DNA from: JAAZCI01 sp046462535
GTDB taxonomy: Bacteria > Pseudomonadota > Gammaproteobacteria > Cardiobacteriales > Wohlfahrtiimonadaceae
Assembly (NCBI GenBank): GCA_046462535.1
Contig: JBKGVF010000018.1
Span: 111,881 to 175,880 of the forward strand
DNA length: 64,000 nucleotides
Direction: 5' to 3'
Shown here: positions 43,971-55,149 of the stretch, in pieces
Layout of the letters: every line of letters begins with the position of its first letter
How positions within the stretch are numbered: the first letter of the stretch is position 1
Notes under the pieces: generated by a model
The model's input: the letters and a program-made list of their open reading frames with translations, nothing else
Databases searched by the model: none
Told to the model about the DNA's origin: nothing
Translations under genes and position numbers: made by a program

Positions 43971-44918
43971 TTAACTATCTCCGCGCAAAAGCTTAGGTAA
44001 GGGGAAGTAGACATCCTCCACTTTTCCACGATCCTTCGTAACTAATCTCATTCCCTGCCCCTCTAAAAACTCCAACACCTCCTCTACGAGAATATCAGGC
44101 GCTGATGCCCCTGCTGTTACACCGACTCTCTGATGCCCTTCTAGCCATGTAGGATCAATATCTGCAGCTCTATCGATCAGATATGCATCAGCACCCTCAT
44201 TCTCCCCTAACTCACGAAGACGATTTGAGTTTGAGCTATTTTCAGAACCAACCACAAAAATTAGAGTGCACTTCTCAGCCAACTCTTTTACAGCATCTTG
44301 ACGATTTTGAGTCGCATAGCAGATATCACTCTTCTTAGGCCCCTCAATATTGGGGAATCGCTCCGCTAATGCATCGATAATAATTGATGTATCATCCAAT
44401 GAGAGGGTGGTTTGTGTCACATAGGCTAAATTATCAGGATCATCAATCTGTAGATTTTGAGCATCTTGCAGATTCTCAATTAGATGAATTTTACCGCCAT
44501 AACTTGGATCAAATTGACCCATCGTGCCGATTACTTCAGGATGTCCTGCGTGACCGATTAGGATCGTATCCTTACCATCTCGAGAAAAGCGGCTCACCTC
44601 CATATGAACTTTAGTTACCAGAGGGCAGGTAGCATCAAAGACTCTCAATCCCCGTCGCTCAGCCTCCTCTTCTACCGCCTTAGAGACACCATGAGCTGAA
44701 AAGATCACTATGGCATCATCGGGCACTTCATCGAGCTCGTCGACAAAAATTGCCCCTTTCTCATTTAAATTATCCACTACATATTTATTATGAACGACCT
44801 CATGCCGTACATAGATCGGAGCACCGAAGAGCTCTAATGCACGCTCAACAATACTAATGGCTCGATCAACTCCTGCACAAAAGCCTCTTGGGTTTGCTAA
44901 ATAGATTTCTTGCTTCAT
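43971..44918 (-). CDS. ispH: 4-hydroxy-3-methylbut-2-enyl diphosphate reductase
   Basis: This is the last enzyme of the MEP isoprenoid pathway, making IPP and DMAPP. It has 315 residues (E. coli 316). The three Fe-S Cys are seen in [10 protein letters not shown] (about 11-20), [11 protein letters not shown] (about 94-104) and [11 protein letters not shown] (about 193-203). It has the conserved EVVHN and the C-terminal [10 protein letters not shown]. It overlaps the carbonic anhydrase gene by four bases (ATGA), so translation is coupled. It ends the ribF-ileS-lspA run. Confidence 0.96.
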   Translation of the reverse strand: MKQEIYLANPRGFCAGVDRAISIVERALELFGAPIYVRHEVVHNKYVVDNLNEKGAIFVDELDEVPDDAIVIFSAHGVSKAVEEEAERRGLRVFDATCPLVTKVHMEVSRFSRDGKDTILIGHAGHPEVIGTMGQFDPSYGGKIHLIENLQDAQNLQIDDPDNLAYVTQTTLSLDDTSIIIDALAERFPNIEGPKKSDICYATQNRQDAVKELAEKCTLIFVVGSENSSNSNRLRELGENEGADAYLIDRAADIDPTWLEGHQRVGVTAGASAPDILVEEVLEFLEGQGMRLVTKDRGKVEDVYFPLPKLLRGDS

Positions 44919-45532
44919 CGCTCTTTTTCTACTGAATTATCTTCTTGAAATGCTTCTAATAGATTCTTATTTTCAACATAACCATCAACAACCACATGTA
45001 GCTTCCCAGTTGATGGGTGCATCACCAATCCATGGACTGCAATTTTACCTGGCATCAATGGATGATTCTTTATTGTATTAACGGTAAACCGAACACTATC
45101 GGCAACATTATCGAAACCTCTCAACCAGGTATCTAAATCCACACCTGCATGCCTTAAGGTATCGATAGTACCCTGTGTGATACCAAATTTTCTCGCCTTA
45201 TCTAATAGATGTTCTGGATCAAATCCTCGCATACCACAATCGGTATGCCCTATCACCATAATATCTTTTACTTTAAACTCTAATACCGCTACAAGGAGAC
45301 TACGCATTACCGCACCCCAAGGGTGGGTCACTAATGCTCCAGCATTCTTAATAATCTTTGCATCTCCATTTTTTAGCCCCATCGCTTTAGGAAGCAACTC
45401 AACAATGCGAGCATCCATACAGGAGAGGATAGCGATCTGTTTATCGGGGTATTTATCGGTACGGAGCTCCCCATACTCCTCAGCTTTTACAAATTCCTGA
45501 TTGAATTCTAATATTTCACTTAAAATAGACAT
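44915..45532 (-). CDS. Beta-class carbonic anhydrase
   Basis: This zinc enzyme interconverts CO2 and bicarbonate. It has 205 residues. Zinc ligands Cys38, His96 and Cys99 are visible in LSCMDARI and GHTDCGM, with the Asp40-Arg42 dyad in CMDAR. These match the beta class; the short, N-terminally trimmed form resembles the smaller bacterial type. It sits between lspA and ispH, where many gammaproteobacteria have fkpB. The link is positional. A four-base ATGA overlap couples it to ispH. Confidence 0.9.
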   Translation of the reverse strand: MSILSEILEFNQEFVKAEEYGELRTDKYPDKQIAILSCMDARIVELLPKAMGLKNGDAKIIKNAGALVTHPWGAVMRSLLVAVLEFKVKDIMVIGHTDCGMRGFDPEHLLDKARKFGITQGTIDTLRHAGVDLDTWLRGFDNVADSVRFTVNTIKNHPLMPGKIAVHGLVMHPSTGKLHVVVDGYVENKNLLEAFQEDNSVEKER

Positions 45533-45565
45533 TAAGAAGAACCTTAATAAATAGAACAGAGATTG

Positions 45566-46102
45566 TTACCCTTCCCTCTCCTGCTCAAAGAGAGAGGAGA
45601 AGAGCATAATACCCACTCCTAAAGAGACGAATATATCGGCAACATTAAAGATTGGGAAACTATAACTCTCATATGAGAGATGGATAAAGTCAACAACATA
45701 CCCTAAAAATAATCGATCAATAAGATTGCCTACTGCGCCAGATAGAATAAGCGTTAACCCTAATAAGTGGACTCGATCAGTTCGCTTTGCCACTATAATC
45801 CAATAGCTTAGAATCACTGTTGCAAGAAGAGAAACAGCAGTAAAAAACCACCGTTGCCATCCGGCCTGATCCGCTAAAAAGCTAAAAGCAGCCCCCTTAT
45901 TATAGAGCAATGTCCAATTTAAAAAGGGGAGTACCTCTTCTGGTACTCCATACAAGAGAGTCTGCTCTGCCCAAAACTTCGTTCCAAAATCGAGCAGTAC
46001 TCCTAAAAGTGCCACTAAAAACCAGGGCCATTTCAACCCTATCTCTTCGATAAGCACTCCCCTTCTTTTCGCTACTCCTTTAGGCATATTTACGAATCTC
46101 AC
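45566..46102 (-). CDS. lspA: Lipoprotein signal peptidase
   Basis: This inner-membrane aspartic protease cleaves the signal peptides of prolipoproteins. It has 178 residues as read (E. coli 164). It has four membrane helices. The catalytic Asp pair lies in [10 protein letters not shown] (about 121-130) and [11 protein letters not shown] (about 150-160). A more internal ATG at 46087 is possible. Its reading frame begins before the ileS stop at 46080, so the genes overlap. The window encodes at least five lipoproteins that would be its substrates. Confidence 0.93.
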   Translation of the reverse strand: MRFVNMPKGVAKRRGVLIEEIGLKWPWFLVALLGVLLDFGTKFWAEQTLLYGVPEEVLPFLNWTLLYNKGAAFSFLADQAGWQRWFFTAVSLLATVILSYWIIVAKRTDRVHLLGLTLILSGAVGNLIDRLFLGYVVDFIHLSYESYSFPIFNVADIFVSLGVGIMLFSSLFEQEREG

Positions 46103-48935
46103 CCTCGGGCGTTAAGTTGGTGATGCAGCGATTACAGAGTGTTGGATGCTCAGAATCCTCCCCCACCTCCTCTCGATGGTGCCAGCAGCGCTCACACTTC
46201 CTGTATGCATCCCCTAAAGCAGTAACCTCAACAGTAAATTGCTCACCATCAAGCTCAAACACTTCTAATGAGTGATCTGCTTCTGCCAGTGGTTTAAGGT
46301 CAGCATAAGAGGTTAAGAGCACAAAGCGCAACTCATCTTCTAATGCCGATAACTCTTTATAGAGCCCCTCAGAACAATAGAGGGTCGCTCGCGCTTCTAA
46401 TGAGGAACCAATAACCCCCTCATTACGAACCCCCTCAATTGCCCGCTGAACCTCAGAGCGGACAGCAAGTAAGTCACTCCAAAACTGCTCTGTAAATAGA
46501 CTCTCATCATCTAGACCAAAAAGCCCCTCGTAGAAGGTCTCTAGGTAGACTGACTCGGCACGCTGATCGCCACGATCACGCATATTCAGCCACACCTCTT
46601 CTGCTGTAAAGGTTAAGATTGGCGCCATCCAACGGACCATGGCCTCTAACACATGAAAAAGTGCTGTCTGACAAGAGCGGCGAGCAACTGAGTTCTTAGC
46701 TGAGGTATATTGACGATCTTTAATAATATCAAGGTAGAAGCTACCTAAATCTAACGAACAGAAATGGTGTAGCTTCTGATAGACATTATGAAAGGCATAC
46801 TCCTCATAAGCTGCTTTGATCTCCTCTTGCACTGCTTTAGCGCGCGCAACAATCCAGCGATCAAGTGGGAGTAACTGATCATCAGCTATCCGATCCTCAT
46901 TAAAGTTAAACTCATCTGTATTCGCTAAGAGAAATCGCACTGTATTCCGAATCCGACGATAAGTCTCTGAGGTTCTCTTTAAGATCTCATCTGAAACAGG
47001 AATTTCACCACGGTAATCGGTGGAGGAGACCCACAGCCTTAAGACATCTGCACCCATCTTATCAATTACATCTTGCGGCTCTACCCCATTTCCTAAAGAT
47101 TTAGACATCTTTCGACCTTGCGAATCCACAGTAAATCCATGTGTTAAGAGTGCTTTATAAGGTGCAACCCCATTCATAGCCACCGAAGTACAGATTGAAG
47201 AGTTAAACCAACCTCGATGTTGATCTGACCCCTCTAGATAGAGATCTGCAGGATAGGTAAGCTCATCACGTTTTGAGAGCACGCTATAGTGAGTTGTTCC
47301 CGAATCAAACCATACATCAAGAATATCTAGATTCTTCTCATACTGCGCAGCCTCTTCCGCTGGGAGATAATCTGAGACCTCCGCACTAAACCAGCCCTCT
47401 AACCCCTCTTTACGGATACGCTCTGCTACTTCCCCCATCAACTCATATGTCCGAGGATGAAGCTCTCCACTCTCTTTATGCAGGAAGAAGGGAATAGGAA
47501 CACCCCAGTAACGTTGGCGCGAGATACACCAATCCCCACGCCCCTCAATCATCCCATACAGACGCTCACGCCCCCAGGAGGGGACAAATTGTACTCTATC
47601 AATCTCTTTAAGGATTTCAGAACGCAATCCATTTTTATCCATACTAATAAACCATTGTGGCGTTGCACGGAATATAGTTGCAGTCTTATGACGCCAACAG
47701 TGGGGATAACTATGCTCTATCTTACTTTGAGCGACTAATGTTCCCGCTTTCTCTAGTGCAGCAATAACCTTATCATCTACAGTACGGACATTTTCACCAG
47801 CAAAGAGTGGAGTTGATGCACTAAAATCACCATTGGAGAGAACATAACTCTCAAATGGTAAGTTATAAGCTTGCGCTACCGAGTAGTCCTCCTCACCATG
47901 AGCCGGCGCAGTATGAACAAAACCTGTCCCTGCATCTAAAGTAACGTGCTCACCTAAAATTAAGGGAACTGTTCGCTCATAGAGCGGATGTTGTAATGCC
48001 ATCCTCTCAAGTAATGCCCCCTTAAAGCGTACAAGCTCAGTTAATTGAGTCTCCCAACGCTCTGCTAAACTCTCCTTCAACTCTTCAGCAATAAGGTAGA
48101 GCGCACCAGAACTATTCTCTACTAACAGATAATCGTAATCAGCATGGGCTGATACGGCCGCATTCCCTGGCAATGTCCAAGGCGTCGTCGTCCAGATTAC
48201 TACCGACACTGATTGATCGGTTAAATCATACTCAATCTTCTCTCCAAGCAGAGCGGTATCGATAACTTTAAAGGCAACATCAATGCTACTTGATCTCTTA
48301 TCTGCATACTCCACCTCTGCCTCTGCTAATGATGAGCCACAATCAACACACCAATTGACAGGACGCGCTCCTTTCTCTAAGTGGCCTGCTTTCACAATAT
48401 CCCGCAGCGCTAATACAATATCAGCCTCCGTCTCTTGCTTCATTGTAATATAGGGGTTTTCATCATCAGCTAACACCCCTAAACGAGCAATTCCCTCCGC
48501 CTGTATTGCAATCTGACTAGTGGCAAATTCACGACACTTAGCACGAAATTCAGCTGCCGTAAGCTCTTCACCTACCTTGCCATACTTACGCTCTACAACA
48601 AGTTCAATTGGTAAGCCATGGCAGTCCCATCCCTGCACATAGGGAGCATCATAACCTAATTGACCTCGAGACTTTACAATCATATCTTTCAATATCTTAT
48701 TTACCGCATGCCCTAAGTGAATCGCACCATTTGCATATGGAGGACCATCGTGCAATATAAATTTAGGACGACCCTTAAATAACGCTCGCTGTTTCTTATA
48801 TAGGTCAATTGAATTCCAGTAATCAATAAATTCCGGCTCACGTTTCGGCAAGTTACCACGCATAGCAAAATTAGTACGTGGTAGATTCAAAGTGTCCTTA
48901 TACTCTTTATTATTAGCTTTACTCACTGATCTCAT
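46080..48935 (-). CDS. ileS: Isoleucyl-tRNA synthetase
   Basis: This class I synthetase charges tRNA-Ile. It has 951 residues (E. coli 938). The HIGH motif is HLGH (about 72-75), KMSKS lies in [11 protein letters not shown] (about 610-620), and the editing domain is between them. The C-terminal zinc site reads CERCWHH and CNRC (about 914-945). The ATG at 48935 lacks a well-spaced ribosome site. A GTG three codons in (48926), preceded by AGGATGAG, may be the true start ([15 protein letters not shown]). It follows ribF by nine bases and overlaps lspA. Confidence 0.97.
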   Translation of the reverse strand: MRSVSKANNKEYKDTLNLPRTNFAMRGNLPKREPEFIDYWNSIDLYKKQRALFKGRPKFILHDGPPYANGAIHLGHAVNKILKDMIVKSRGQLGYDAPYVQGWDCHGLPIELVVERKYGKVGEELTAAEFRAKCREFATSQIAIQAEGIARLGVLADDENPYITMKQETEADIVLALRDIVKAGHLEKGARPVNWCVDCGSSLAEAEVEYADKRSSSIDVAFKVIDTALLGEKIEYDLTDQSVSVVIWTTTPWTLPGNAAVSAHADYDYLLVENSSGALYLIAEELKESLAERWETQLTELVRFKGALLERMALQHPLYERTVPLILGEHVTLDAGTGFVHTAPAHGEEDYSVAQAYNLPFESYVLSNGDFSASTPLFAGENVRTVDDKVIAALEKAGTLVAQSKIEHSYPHCWRHKTATIFRATPQWFISMDKNGLRSEILKEIDRVQFVPSWGRERLYGMIEGRGDWCISRQRYWGVPIPFFLHKESGELHPRTYELMGEVAERIRKEGLEGWFSAEVSDYLPAEEAAQYEKNLDILDVWFDSGTTHYSVLSKRDELTYPADLYLEGSDQHRGWFNSSICTSVAMNGVAPYKALLTHGFTVDSQGRKMSKSLGNGVEPQDVIDKMGADVLRLWVSSTDYRGEIPVSDEILKRTSETYRRIRNTVRFLLANTDEFNFNEDRIADDQLLPLDRWIVARAKAVQEEIKAAYEEYAFHNVYQKLHHFCSLDLGSFYLDIIKDRQYTSAKNSVARRSCQTALFHVLEAMVRWMAPILTFTAEEVWLNMRDRGDQRAESVYLETFYEGLFGLDDESLFTEQFWSDLLAVRSEVQRAIEGVRNEGVIGSSLEARATLYCSEGLYKELSALEDELRFVLLTSYADLKPLAEADHSLEVFELDGEQFTVEVTALGDAYRKCERCWHHREEVGEDSEHPTLCNRCITNLTPEGEIRKYA

Positions 48936-48944
48936 CCTAAACTC

Positions 48945-49880
48945 TTAAATATTAAAAAAACTCTTTGATACTTCTATATCTCGATAGATCTGCTCTTTGA
49001 GCTCATCAATCCCAGAAAATTTCTGCTCTTCTCGTATCTTACCCATAAATTCAACTGAAAAGGTTGCCCCATAAAGATTCTCGTCTGTATTATGAAGATG
49101 AACCTCTAGGCTCGGCTTACTCTCATTAACCGTAGGGCGGTAACCCACATTAGCTACCCCTAAATACTCCCTACCAGTATTACAATTACGGGCTTTAACA
49201 TTAAAAACCCCATGTAGCGGCAGACTCTTCCGATCTATCTTTATATTAATAGTGGGGGTCCCTAATGTTCGCGCTAACTTGTTCCCTGTTACAACCTTAC
49301 CCCCCATAATATAACGCCGGCCTAATAAACGCTCAACAAAATCAAACATGGAAGAGTTAAGCGCACCTCTAACCCGTGTCGATGAAACTCGCTCACCATC
49401 AACTAGATAATATGGCACTCTATTTAAGGTAAACCCTAAATCATCAGATGCTTCTTGCAAATAGTAGTAGTCACCCCTTGCCTTATAGCCAAAACGAAAG
49501 TCAGCCCCGATAGTTAATGTTGATAATTTACACTCTTCTAATAAAAAACGATAGAGAAAATCATCATGAGTCACCTTCGACCAATAACTATTAAACGGTA
49601 GAACAATTACCTCATCAAGAAGTTTCGACTCCCGTAAGTAATAGAGCTTCTCACGCAGAGACATCACGCGACTCTTACCCCTTCCGGGCAATACCTCAGT
49701 CGGCAATGGCTCAAACGTAACCAAAGTCCGTATTAGGGGCTCCGCACTCTCAACCGCTACCTCATTATTACGGAGCAAAAGCTTTTGATGCCCTAAATGT
49801 AAGCCATCAAAAGCTCCTATAGTCACCGCTCTTTTCGCTTCTATAAGCGATCTGCTTTTACGATAGTAATAGAATTTCAT
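48945..49880 (-). CDS. ribF: Bifunctional riboflavin kinase/FAD synthetase
   Basis: It converts riboflavin to FMN and then FAD. It has 311 residues (E. coli 313). The N-terminal FMN adenylyltransferase reads VTIGAFDGLHLGHQKLL (about 20-36), with FRFGYKARGDY at about 120-130. The C-terminal kinase begins near YIMGGKVVTGNKLARTLGTP (about 190-209), with the PTINI strand and NTDENLYGATFSVEF. It heads the ribF-ileS-lspA order that is standard in gammaproteobacteria. It is separated from rplQ by a terminator. Confidence 0.94.
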   Translation of the reverse strand: MKFYYYRKSRSLIEAKRAVTIGAFDGLHLGHQKLLLRNNEVAVESAEPLIRTLVTFEPLPTEVLPGRGKSRVMSLREKLYYLRESKLLDEVIVLPFNSYWSKVTHDDFLYRFLLEECKLSTLTIGADFRFGYKARGDYYYLQEASDDLGFTLNRVPYYLVDGERVSSTRVRGALNSSMFDFVERLLGRRYIMGGKVVTGNKLARTLGTPTINIKIDRKSLPLHGVFNVKARNCNTGREYLGVANVGYRPTVNESKPSLEVHLHNTDENLYGATFSVEFMGKIREEQKFSGIDELKEQIYRDIEVSKSFFNI

Positions 49881-49895
49881 TTTTCCTTAGACTAA

Positions 49896-49920
49896 CAAAA
49901 AAGCCGGTAGTTAACCGGCT
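49896..49920 (-). terminator. Terminator after rplQ (end of alpha operon)
   Basis: On the minus strand AGCCGGT pairs with ACCGGCT over a five-base loop, followed by TTTTTTG. It lies between rplQ and ribF and marks the end of the ribosomal superoperon. Confidence 0.82.
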
Positions 49921-49937
49921 ATATAATCTAAAACATT

Positions 49938-50333
49938 TTAACTAGCGTCTTCTTGATCTTCTTCAAGAGCTACCTCTGGCCGATCTACGAGCTCAACATA
50001 TGCCATTGGAGCATTGTCGCCCGCTCTAAAGCCACACTTCAATATACGAAGGTAACCGCCATTACGCTCTTTGTAGCGAGGACCTAGCTCTGTAAATAAT
50101 TTACGAACCGCTGCATCCGAGCCTAGTCTTGCTTTAGCAATCCTTCTATTAGCAACAGTATCTACCTTACTCAAAGTAATTAAGGGTTCTGCTACTCGTC
50201 TAAGCTCTTTTGCTTTCGGTAATGTTGTCTTAATAATCTCATGTTCAAAAATAGATGCCGCCATATTTCTGAACATCGCTTTTCTATGTGCGGAGGTGCG
50301 ACTAAAAGCACGACCTGATTTACGATGACGCAT
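49938..50333 (-). CDS. rplQ: Ribosomal protein L17
   Basis: This large-subunit protein has 131 residues (E. coli 127). The start [20 protein letters not shown] and the middle [20 protein letters not shown] are diagnostic. The C-terminal tail is acidic (EEDQEDAS). It is last in the alpha operon, 34 bases after rpoA, and is followed by a rho-independent terminator. Confidence 0.97.
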   Translation of the reverse strand: MRHRKSGRAFSRTSAHRKAMFRNMAASIFEHEIIKTTLPKAKELRRVAEPLITLSKVDTVANRRIAKARLGSDAAVRKLFTELGPRYKERNGGYLRILKCGFRAGDNAPMAYVELVDRPEVALEEDQEDAS

Positions 50334-50367
50334 TTCTCACTTCCTATATTTTATATTGATTGAAACA

Positions 50368-51375
50368 TTAAGCTGGTGGTTTCGTAGTATCTAAATTAGG
50401 GGGTGGCCAATTCTCCAACTTCATCCCTAATGATAAACCATACTGTGCTAAGACATCCTTAATTTCAGCTAGTGACTTCTTACCTAAATTTGGTGTTTTC
50501 AGTAGTTCAGTCTCGGTTTTCTGAATCAGATCACCAATATAGTATACGCTCTCTGATTTAAGGCAGTTTGCTGATCTAACCGTTAATTCTAAATCATCAA
50601 CGGGTCTAAGCAGAGTTGGGTCAATCTCAAACTCTGGCTCTTCAGGCTCTGGCTCTTCCTCAGGCATAGGCTTAAGATCTACAAAAACCTCTAATTGCTC
50701 ATGTAAGATTGTAGCTGCATTACGGATCGCCTGCTCTGGATCGAGTGTTCCATTTGTCTCAATAACCATAACTAAACGATCTAAGTCCGTTCTCTGCTCA
50801 ACACGTGCTGTTTCCACTCGATAAGTCACTTTATTAACTGGACTAAAAGTTGTATCTAGCGAAAAGAGTCCTAGCTGTGAAGAGTTGCTCTCCTCATCTG
50901 CAAGCTCTGCTCGCTCTTCAGCCGTCATATACCCTCTTCCAGCCTCAATTTTTAAGCGCATGTTGAGATTGCCGGTATCCGTAAGGGTTGCAATAACATG
51001 ATCTGGATTAACGATCTCTACATTGTGTGGCAACTTTAGATCAGAAGCAGTTACGACACCTGCCCCTGATTTCTCTAATGTTACAACTGCTTCTGTAGCA
51101 TCATGTAAGATAATCGCCAATCCTTTCAAGTTCTGAAGGATATCAATCACATCCTCATGAACCCCTGGAATTGCCGAATACTCTTTCTGAACCCCTTCTA
51201 TTTCACACTCCGTGACAGCAGCACCAGGCATAGAAGATAATAAAATTCTACGCAGAGCATTACCCAATGTATGAGCAAAGCCTCTCTCTAATGGTTCTAA
51301 AGAGACCTGAGAGCAGTAGCTCTCATCAGTCTCAATATCTACTATCTTAGGAGTTAATAACTCTTTTAAAGCCAT
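50368..51375 (-). CDS. rpoA: RNA polymerase alpha subunit
   Basis: This subunit drives RNA polymerase assembly and contacts activators and UP elements. It has 335 residues (E. coli 329). The N-terminal domain (about 1-235) includes [18 protein letters not shown]. The linker is acidic and Pro-rich ([14 protein letters not shown], about 238-251). The C-terminal domain (about 255-320) keeps the DNA-binding helices, with NCLKSE and [14 protein letters not shown]. It lies between rpsD and rplQ as in most bacteria. Confidence 0.98.
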   Translation of the reverse strand: MALKELLTPKIVDIETDESYCSQVSLEPLERGFAHTLGNALRRILLSSMPGAAVTECEIEGVQKEYSAIPGVHEDVIDILQNLKGLAIILHDATEAVVTLEKSGAGVVTASDLKLPHNVEIVNPDHVIATLTDTGNLNMRLKIEAGRGYMTAEERAELADEESNSSQLGLFSLDTTFSPVNKVTYRVETARVEQRTDLDRLVMVIETNGTLDPEQAIRNAATILHEQLEVFVDLKPMPEEEPEPEEPEFEIDPTLLRPVDDLELTVRSANCLKSESVYYIGDLIQKTETELLKTPNLGKKSLAEIKDVLAQYGLSLGMKLENWPPPNLDTTKPPA

Positions 51376-51435
51376 AATATATATTTACCTAATCTCTTAA
51401 TAATGAATCGACTATCCAATACCTCAATATCGGTA

Positions 51436-52056
51436 TTACTTCGAGTACAATTCGACAATTAACGATTCATTAATATCTGCTGGTAAATCTGAACGCTCAG
51501 GAACTCGCTTAAATTCGCCTTCCATCTTATTGGTATCAACCTCTACCCAATCAACCAAACCTTGTGATTGAGAGAGCTCGATCGCATACTGAATTCTTGC
51601 TTGCTTCTTTGCTCTTTCGCGAATTGAAATTTTATCTTCAGCTTTCACCTGATATGAGGGGATATTTACAGTCTCACCATTCACTAAAATGGCTCTATGA
51701 GACACCAGTTGTCTGGCTTCTGCTCTAGTTACTGCAAAACCCATTCGATAAACAACATTATCTAAACGGGACTCCAGTAACTTAAGTAAATTTTCACCTG
51801 ATGAGCCTTTGCGACGATCAGCCTCTTTATAGTAAAGCGCAAACTGCTTCTCTAGAAGGCCATACATTCTCTTTACTTTCTGCTTCTCACGCAGCTGTAG
51901 ACCGTAATCTGACATTCTGCGCGGTCTACCACCATGTTGTCCTGGGGTTCGATCATGCTTACACTTTGACTCAAACGGACGAGCACCTGACTTTAAGAAA
52001 AGGTCGGTACCCTCACGTCTTGCTAACTTACATTTTGGACCTAAATAACGTGCCAT
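51436..52056 (-). CDS. rpsD: Ribosomal protein S4
   Basis: This primary 16S-binding protein of the 30S body has 206 residues (E. coli 206). It reads [20 protein letters not shown] at the start, with an S4 RNA-binding domain near residues 95-155 ([20 protein letters not shown]). In E. coli S4 represses its operon by binding the rpsM leader. It has Cys9 and Cys33-type residues but no full zinc site. The gene lies between rpsK and rpoA. Confidence 0.98.
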   Translation of the reverse strand: MARYLGPKCKLARREGTDLFLKSGARPFESKCKHDRTPGQHGGRPRRMSDYGLQLREKQKVKRMYGLLEKQFALYYKEADRRKGSSGENLLKLLESRLDNVVYRMGFAVTRAEARQLVSHRAILVNGETVNIPSYQVKAEDKISIRERAKKQARIQYAIELSQSQGLVDWVEVDTNKMEGEFKRVPERSDLPADINESLIVELYSK

Positions 52057-52082
52057 ACTGCTCTATACTCCTTAAAATTGTT

Positions 52083-52475
52083 TTATACTCTACGCTTCTT
52101 AGGGGGACGGCAACCATTATGAGGTATAGGTGTTACGTCAGAGATACTGGTAATTTTATAACCAATAGCATTTAATGCTCTTACTGCTGACTCACGACCT
52201 GGACCTGGCCCACTTATTGTTACGTCTAAATTCTTTAAACCATACTCTTTCGCATCATTACCAGCTCTCTCTGCTGCTACTTGTGCAGCAAATGGTGTTG
52301 ATTTGCGCGACCCACGGAATCCTGAACCACCTGCTGTGGCCCATGTTAAAACATTTCCTTGTCGATCCGATATGGTTACAATTGTGTTATTAAAAGATGC
52401 TTGTACATGCGCAATTCCATCTACGACGGTTCTTTTAACACGTCTGCGCGCTCTACTAACTGCAGGTTTTGCCAT
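52083..52475 (-). CDS. rpsK: Ribosomal protein S11
   Basis: This platform protein of the 30S subunit contacts mRNA at the Shine-Dalgarno helix. It has 130 residues (E. coli 129). The core [19 protein letters not shown] and the C-terminal [18 protein letters not shown] are typical. It lies between rpsM and rpsD in the alpha operon. Confidence 0.98.
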   Translation of the reverse strand: MAKPAVSRARRRVKRTVVDGIAHVQASFNNTIVTISDRQGNVLTWATAGGSGFRGSRKSTPFAAQVAAERAGNDAKEYGLKNLDVTISGPGPGRESAVRALNAIGYKITSISDVTPIPHNGCRPPKKRRV

Positions 52476-52495
52476 TATAAACTAATCCTTATTGT

Positions 52496-52852
52496 TTAAT
52501 TTTTCACTAATCTTCTGGGGCCTTTACGTGTCCGTGCATTCGTCTTAGTCCGCTGTCCTCTTAACGGAAGACTTCTACGATGACGAATCCCACGATAACA
52601 ACCTAAATCCATTAATCGCTTTATGCTCATAGAGACTTCACGACGTAGATCCCCTTCAACGGTGAACTTAGCAACTGCTGCTCTTAAAGCATCAACTTGG
52701 ACATCCGTTAAATCTCTAACGATAGATGTTGGATCAACCCCAGCATCTTCACAAATCTGCTTAGCTCTTGTCTTTCCAATACCATAGATGGACTGTAGAG
52801 AGACAAAGATATGCTTTTGTACTGGTATATTAATACCTGCTATACGTGCCAT
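52496..52852 (-). CDS. rpsM: Ribosomal protein S13
   Basis: This protein of the 30S head contacts the P-site tRNA and bridges to L5. It has 118 residues (E. coli 118), starting [20 protein letters not shown]. The ATG at 52852 is preferred: an upstream in-frame ATG would add ten residues ([10 protein letters not shown]) not found in the family. It has [20 protein letters not shown] near the end. It is first in the alpha operon, after rpmJ. Confidence 0.97.
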   Translation of the reverse strand: MARIAGINIPVQKHIFVSLQSIYGIGKTRAKQICEDAGVDPTSIVRDLTDVQVDALRAAVAKFTVEGDLRREVSMSIKRLMDLGCYRGIRHRRSLPLRGQRTKTNARTRKGPRRLVKN

Positions 52853-52923
52853 ATTTCCTAACCTTACCTTAAATTCCTTCAAGCGGATTATAATACACTA
52901 TCAATGATTGCTTATCAATCACT

Positions 52924-53037
52924 TTATCCCTGTCGTTGTTTATGTCGTCCATCTGTACAGATAACTCTTACAACACCATTGCGTCTCACTATTTTGCAGT
53001 TACGACACATCTTTTTTACTGATGCTCTTACTTTCAT
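52924..53037 (-). CDS. rpmJ: Ribosomal protein L36
   Basis: This 37-residue protein is too short for length-filtered gene calls. It reads [20 protein letters not shown] and ends [11 protein letters not shown]. The zinc site is complete (CRNC, a later Cys and His), so this is the zinc-containing C+ form. It lies between secY and rpsM, as in E. coli. It is 19 bases downstream of the secY stop. Confidence 0.95.
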   Translation of the reverse strand: MKVRASVKKMCRNCKIVRRNGVVRVICTDGRHKQRQG

Positions 53038-53056
53038 ATTTTAATACCTTCTAAAA

Positions 53057-54499
53057 TTATATTGACGGAGGTCTTCCATTATTCCCTAATACTGAACTGA
53101 TATTTGCGCGCTTCATTAATGAATCATATTGATGCGATAGAAGATGCGCTTGTATCTGGTTAACTAAATCCATTACTACTACGACCGCAATAAGTATAGA
53201 GGTCCCACCTAAATACATATTAAGCGTGAATATCCCATTCAATATCTCTGGTAACAAGCAGATTATCGTAATATATAGAGCCCCCCAAAGTGTAATACGT
53301 GTTAGTACTTTATCTAAATATTGGGAAGTGTTAACTCCGGGTCTAATTCCAGGAATAAAGCCTCCTGATCTCTTTAAGTTCTCTGCTGTCTCTTTGGAAT
53401 TAAACTGAATCGCTGTATAAAAGAAACAGAAGAATATAATCAATGCCGCAAAGACTATGATATAAGCTGGCTTTCCAGGTGCGAAATAACGCACTCCGTA
53501 CTCACCCGCCGATTGAAAAAAGCCCGCAACATAGTACTTAATTTTAGCCCAAGTCCCTAACGCCTCAAAGTCAGCTAATGTATAACTCGCTACTTCAATA
53601 GCTTTCATACCCGTACTCACTGTTGTAATAAACGCCAAGAATGCAGAGCCAAATATTGCAGGAATAACCCCCGCCATATTTAGCTTTAAGGGTAGATGAC
53701 TACTCTGTGTTCCCACAGCCATTCTACGCCCTTGTTGTCTTCTTGCGTAATTTATAGTGATACGTCTCTGACCTCTTTCAACAAAAACAATGCAGAATAT
53801 AGTGACTAAAGTTATTACCAACAAAACAATTGGGAGCAAGAAATTTCGTTCTGTTCTAGCCATCTCAAATAGATGACTAATCCCAGAAGGAACACCCATC
53901 AGGATACTTGCAAAGATGATCATAGAGATCCCGTTCCCAATTCCCTTCTCGGTAATCTGCTCCCCTAACCACATTAAAAACATTGTTCCAGTAACTAGCG
54001 TTACGGTTGATATCAAAAGAAACATTTGAGGTGACATTAAGACAATATCCATATCACCTGTAAATGCCCCTTTTGTAATTGCCAGTGAGTAGAAAAAACC
54101 CTGCGCACTAGCAAATAGGATGGTCAAGTAGCGTGTATATTGAGTAATCTTCCGTCTCCCTGCCTCTCCCTCCTTCTTAATCTGCTCTAAAGGAGGATAG
54201 ACTACGGTTAACATCTGCATGACAATCGATGCGGTTATATAGGGCATAACTCCCAGCATAAAGATCGACATGCGCTCAAATGCTCCGCCCGAGAAGAGAT
54301 TGATCATGGCGGCAATACCACCATCACCTCTACTTCTCTGCTCCATAATTTGCACTAATGTTGTAGCGTCTACACCTGGAATAGTAATATGAATACCTAT
54401 CCTATAGACAATTAGCGCAACAATTAGGAATACGAGACGGGACCATAAATCGGAGAATTTATTTAGATTAATTCCTCCTGCTACCTGACTTCTGCTCAT
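53057..54499 (-). CDS. secY: Preprotein translocase subunit SecY
   Basis: This is the channel-forming subunit of the SecYEG translocon. It has 480 residues compared with 443 in E. coli, and ten membrane helices. Conserved stretches include FSGGAFERMSIFMLGVMPYI, the cytoplasmic loop GQRRITINYARRQQGRR and SGGFIPGIRPG. Most of the extra length is an insertion of about 26 residues in a periplasmic loop between the seventh and eighth helices (about residues 300-340). N-terminal and C-terminal tails are also slightly longer. It lies between rplO and rpmJ. Confidence 0.96.
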   Translation of the reverse strand: MSRSQVAGGINLNKFSDLWSRLVFLIVALIVYRIGIHITIPGVDATTLVQIMEQRSRGDGGIAAMINLFSGGAFERMSIFMLGVMPYITASIVMQMLTVVYPPLEQIKKEGEAGRRKITQYTRYLTILFASAQGFFYSLAITKGAFTGDMDIVLMSPQMFLLISTVTLVTGTMFLMWLGEQITEKGIGNGISMIIFASILMGVPSGISHLFEMARTERNFLLPIVLLVITLVTIFCIVFVERGQRRITINYARRQQGRRMAVGTQSSHLPLKLNMAGVIPAIFGSAFLAFITTVSTGMKAIEVASYTLADFEALGTWAKIKYYVAGFFQSAGEYGVRYFAPGKPAYIIVFAALIIFFCFFYTAIQFNSKETAENLKRSGGFIPGIRPGVNTSQYLDKVLTRITLWGALYITIICLLPEILNGIFTLNMYLGGTSILIAVVVVMDLVNQIQAHLLSHQYDSLMKRANISSVLGNNGRPPSI

Positions 54500-54500
54500 A

Positions 54501-54932
54501 TTATTCTACAGTTCCACCTAATTTTTCAATCGCTGCTTTAGCACCTTTAGTGACAGCAATCCCTTTTAAGTTAACTTTTTTCGTTAACTCTCCAGAGAGC
54601 ATAACTTTTGCACGCGTGTATTTAGATGAGATAACGTTACTCTCTTTCAGCGCCTGCAGATCCACTACTTCAGCATCAACCTTATTTAATGCAGATAGAG
54701 GAACCTCTGCCGTTCGCAATGAGATCTGAGAATTGAATCCTACTTTAGGTAGACGCTTATGAAGTGGCATCTGCCCCCCTTCAAAACCCACCTTTGTGTA
54801 GCCCCCAGAGCGAGAGTGCTGTCCTTTATGTCCTCGGCCTGCAGTCTTACCTAATCCGGATCCGACTCCACGACCAACCCGCTTTCTATCGATTTTACTA
54901 CCTAAAGCAGGCTTAATATTATTTAATTTCAT
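54501..54932 (-). CDS. rplO: Ribosomal protein L15
   Basis: This late-assembling 50S protein has 143 residues (E. coli 144). The extended N-terminal arm [20 protein letters not shown] and the sequence [11 protein letters not shown] are diagnostic. It ends one base before secY, so the two are coupled. It lies downstream of rpmD in the spc operon. Confidence 0.97.
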   Translation of the reverse strand: MKLNNIKPALGSKIDRKRVGRGVGSGLGKTAGRGHKGQHSRSGGYTKVGFEGGQMPLHKRLPKVGFNSQISLRTAEVPLSALNKVDAEVVDLQALKESNVISSKYTRAKVMLSGELTKKVNLKGIAVTKGAKAAIEKLGGTVE

Positions 54933-54966
54933 ATCTACAACCTAATAGCTTAATTAAAAAGATTGA

Positions 54967-55146
54967 TTACTGGATCTCTAATAAGTAAGAGACTTTATTA
55001 ATCATTCCCATATTTTCTGGCGTCTTATCTACCGTGACTACATCATTAAGCTTGCGTAAGCCTAATCCACGAACACAGTCTTTATGGCTTTTGAGACGTC
55101 CATTTGTGCTTTTTACCAATTTAACAGTAATTTTATCCTGAGCCAT
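54967..55146 (-). CDS. rpmD: Ribosomal protein L30
   Basis: This 59-residue protein is too short for length-filtered gene calls. The sequence begins MAQDKITVKLVKSTNGRLKS, continues CVRGLGLRKLNDVV and ends INKVSYLLEIQ, all typical of L30. Its ATG lies three bases from the rpsE stop. Position between rpsE and rplO is standard for the spc operon. Confidence 0.95.
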   Translation of the reverse strand: MAQDKITVKLVKSTNGRLKSHKDCVRGLGLRKLNDVVTVDKTPENMGMINKVSYLLEIQ

Positions 55147-55149
55147 CTC

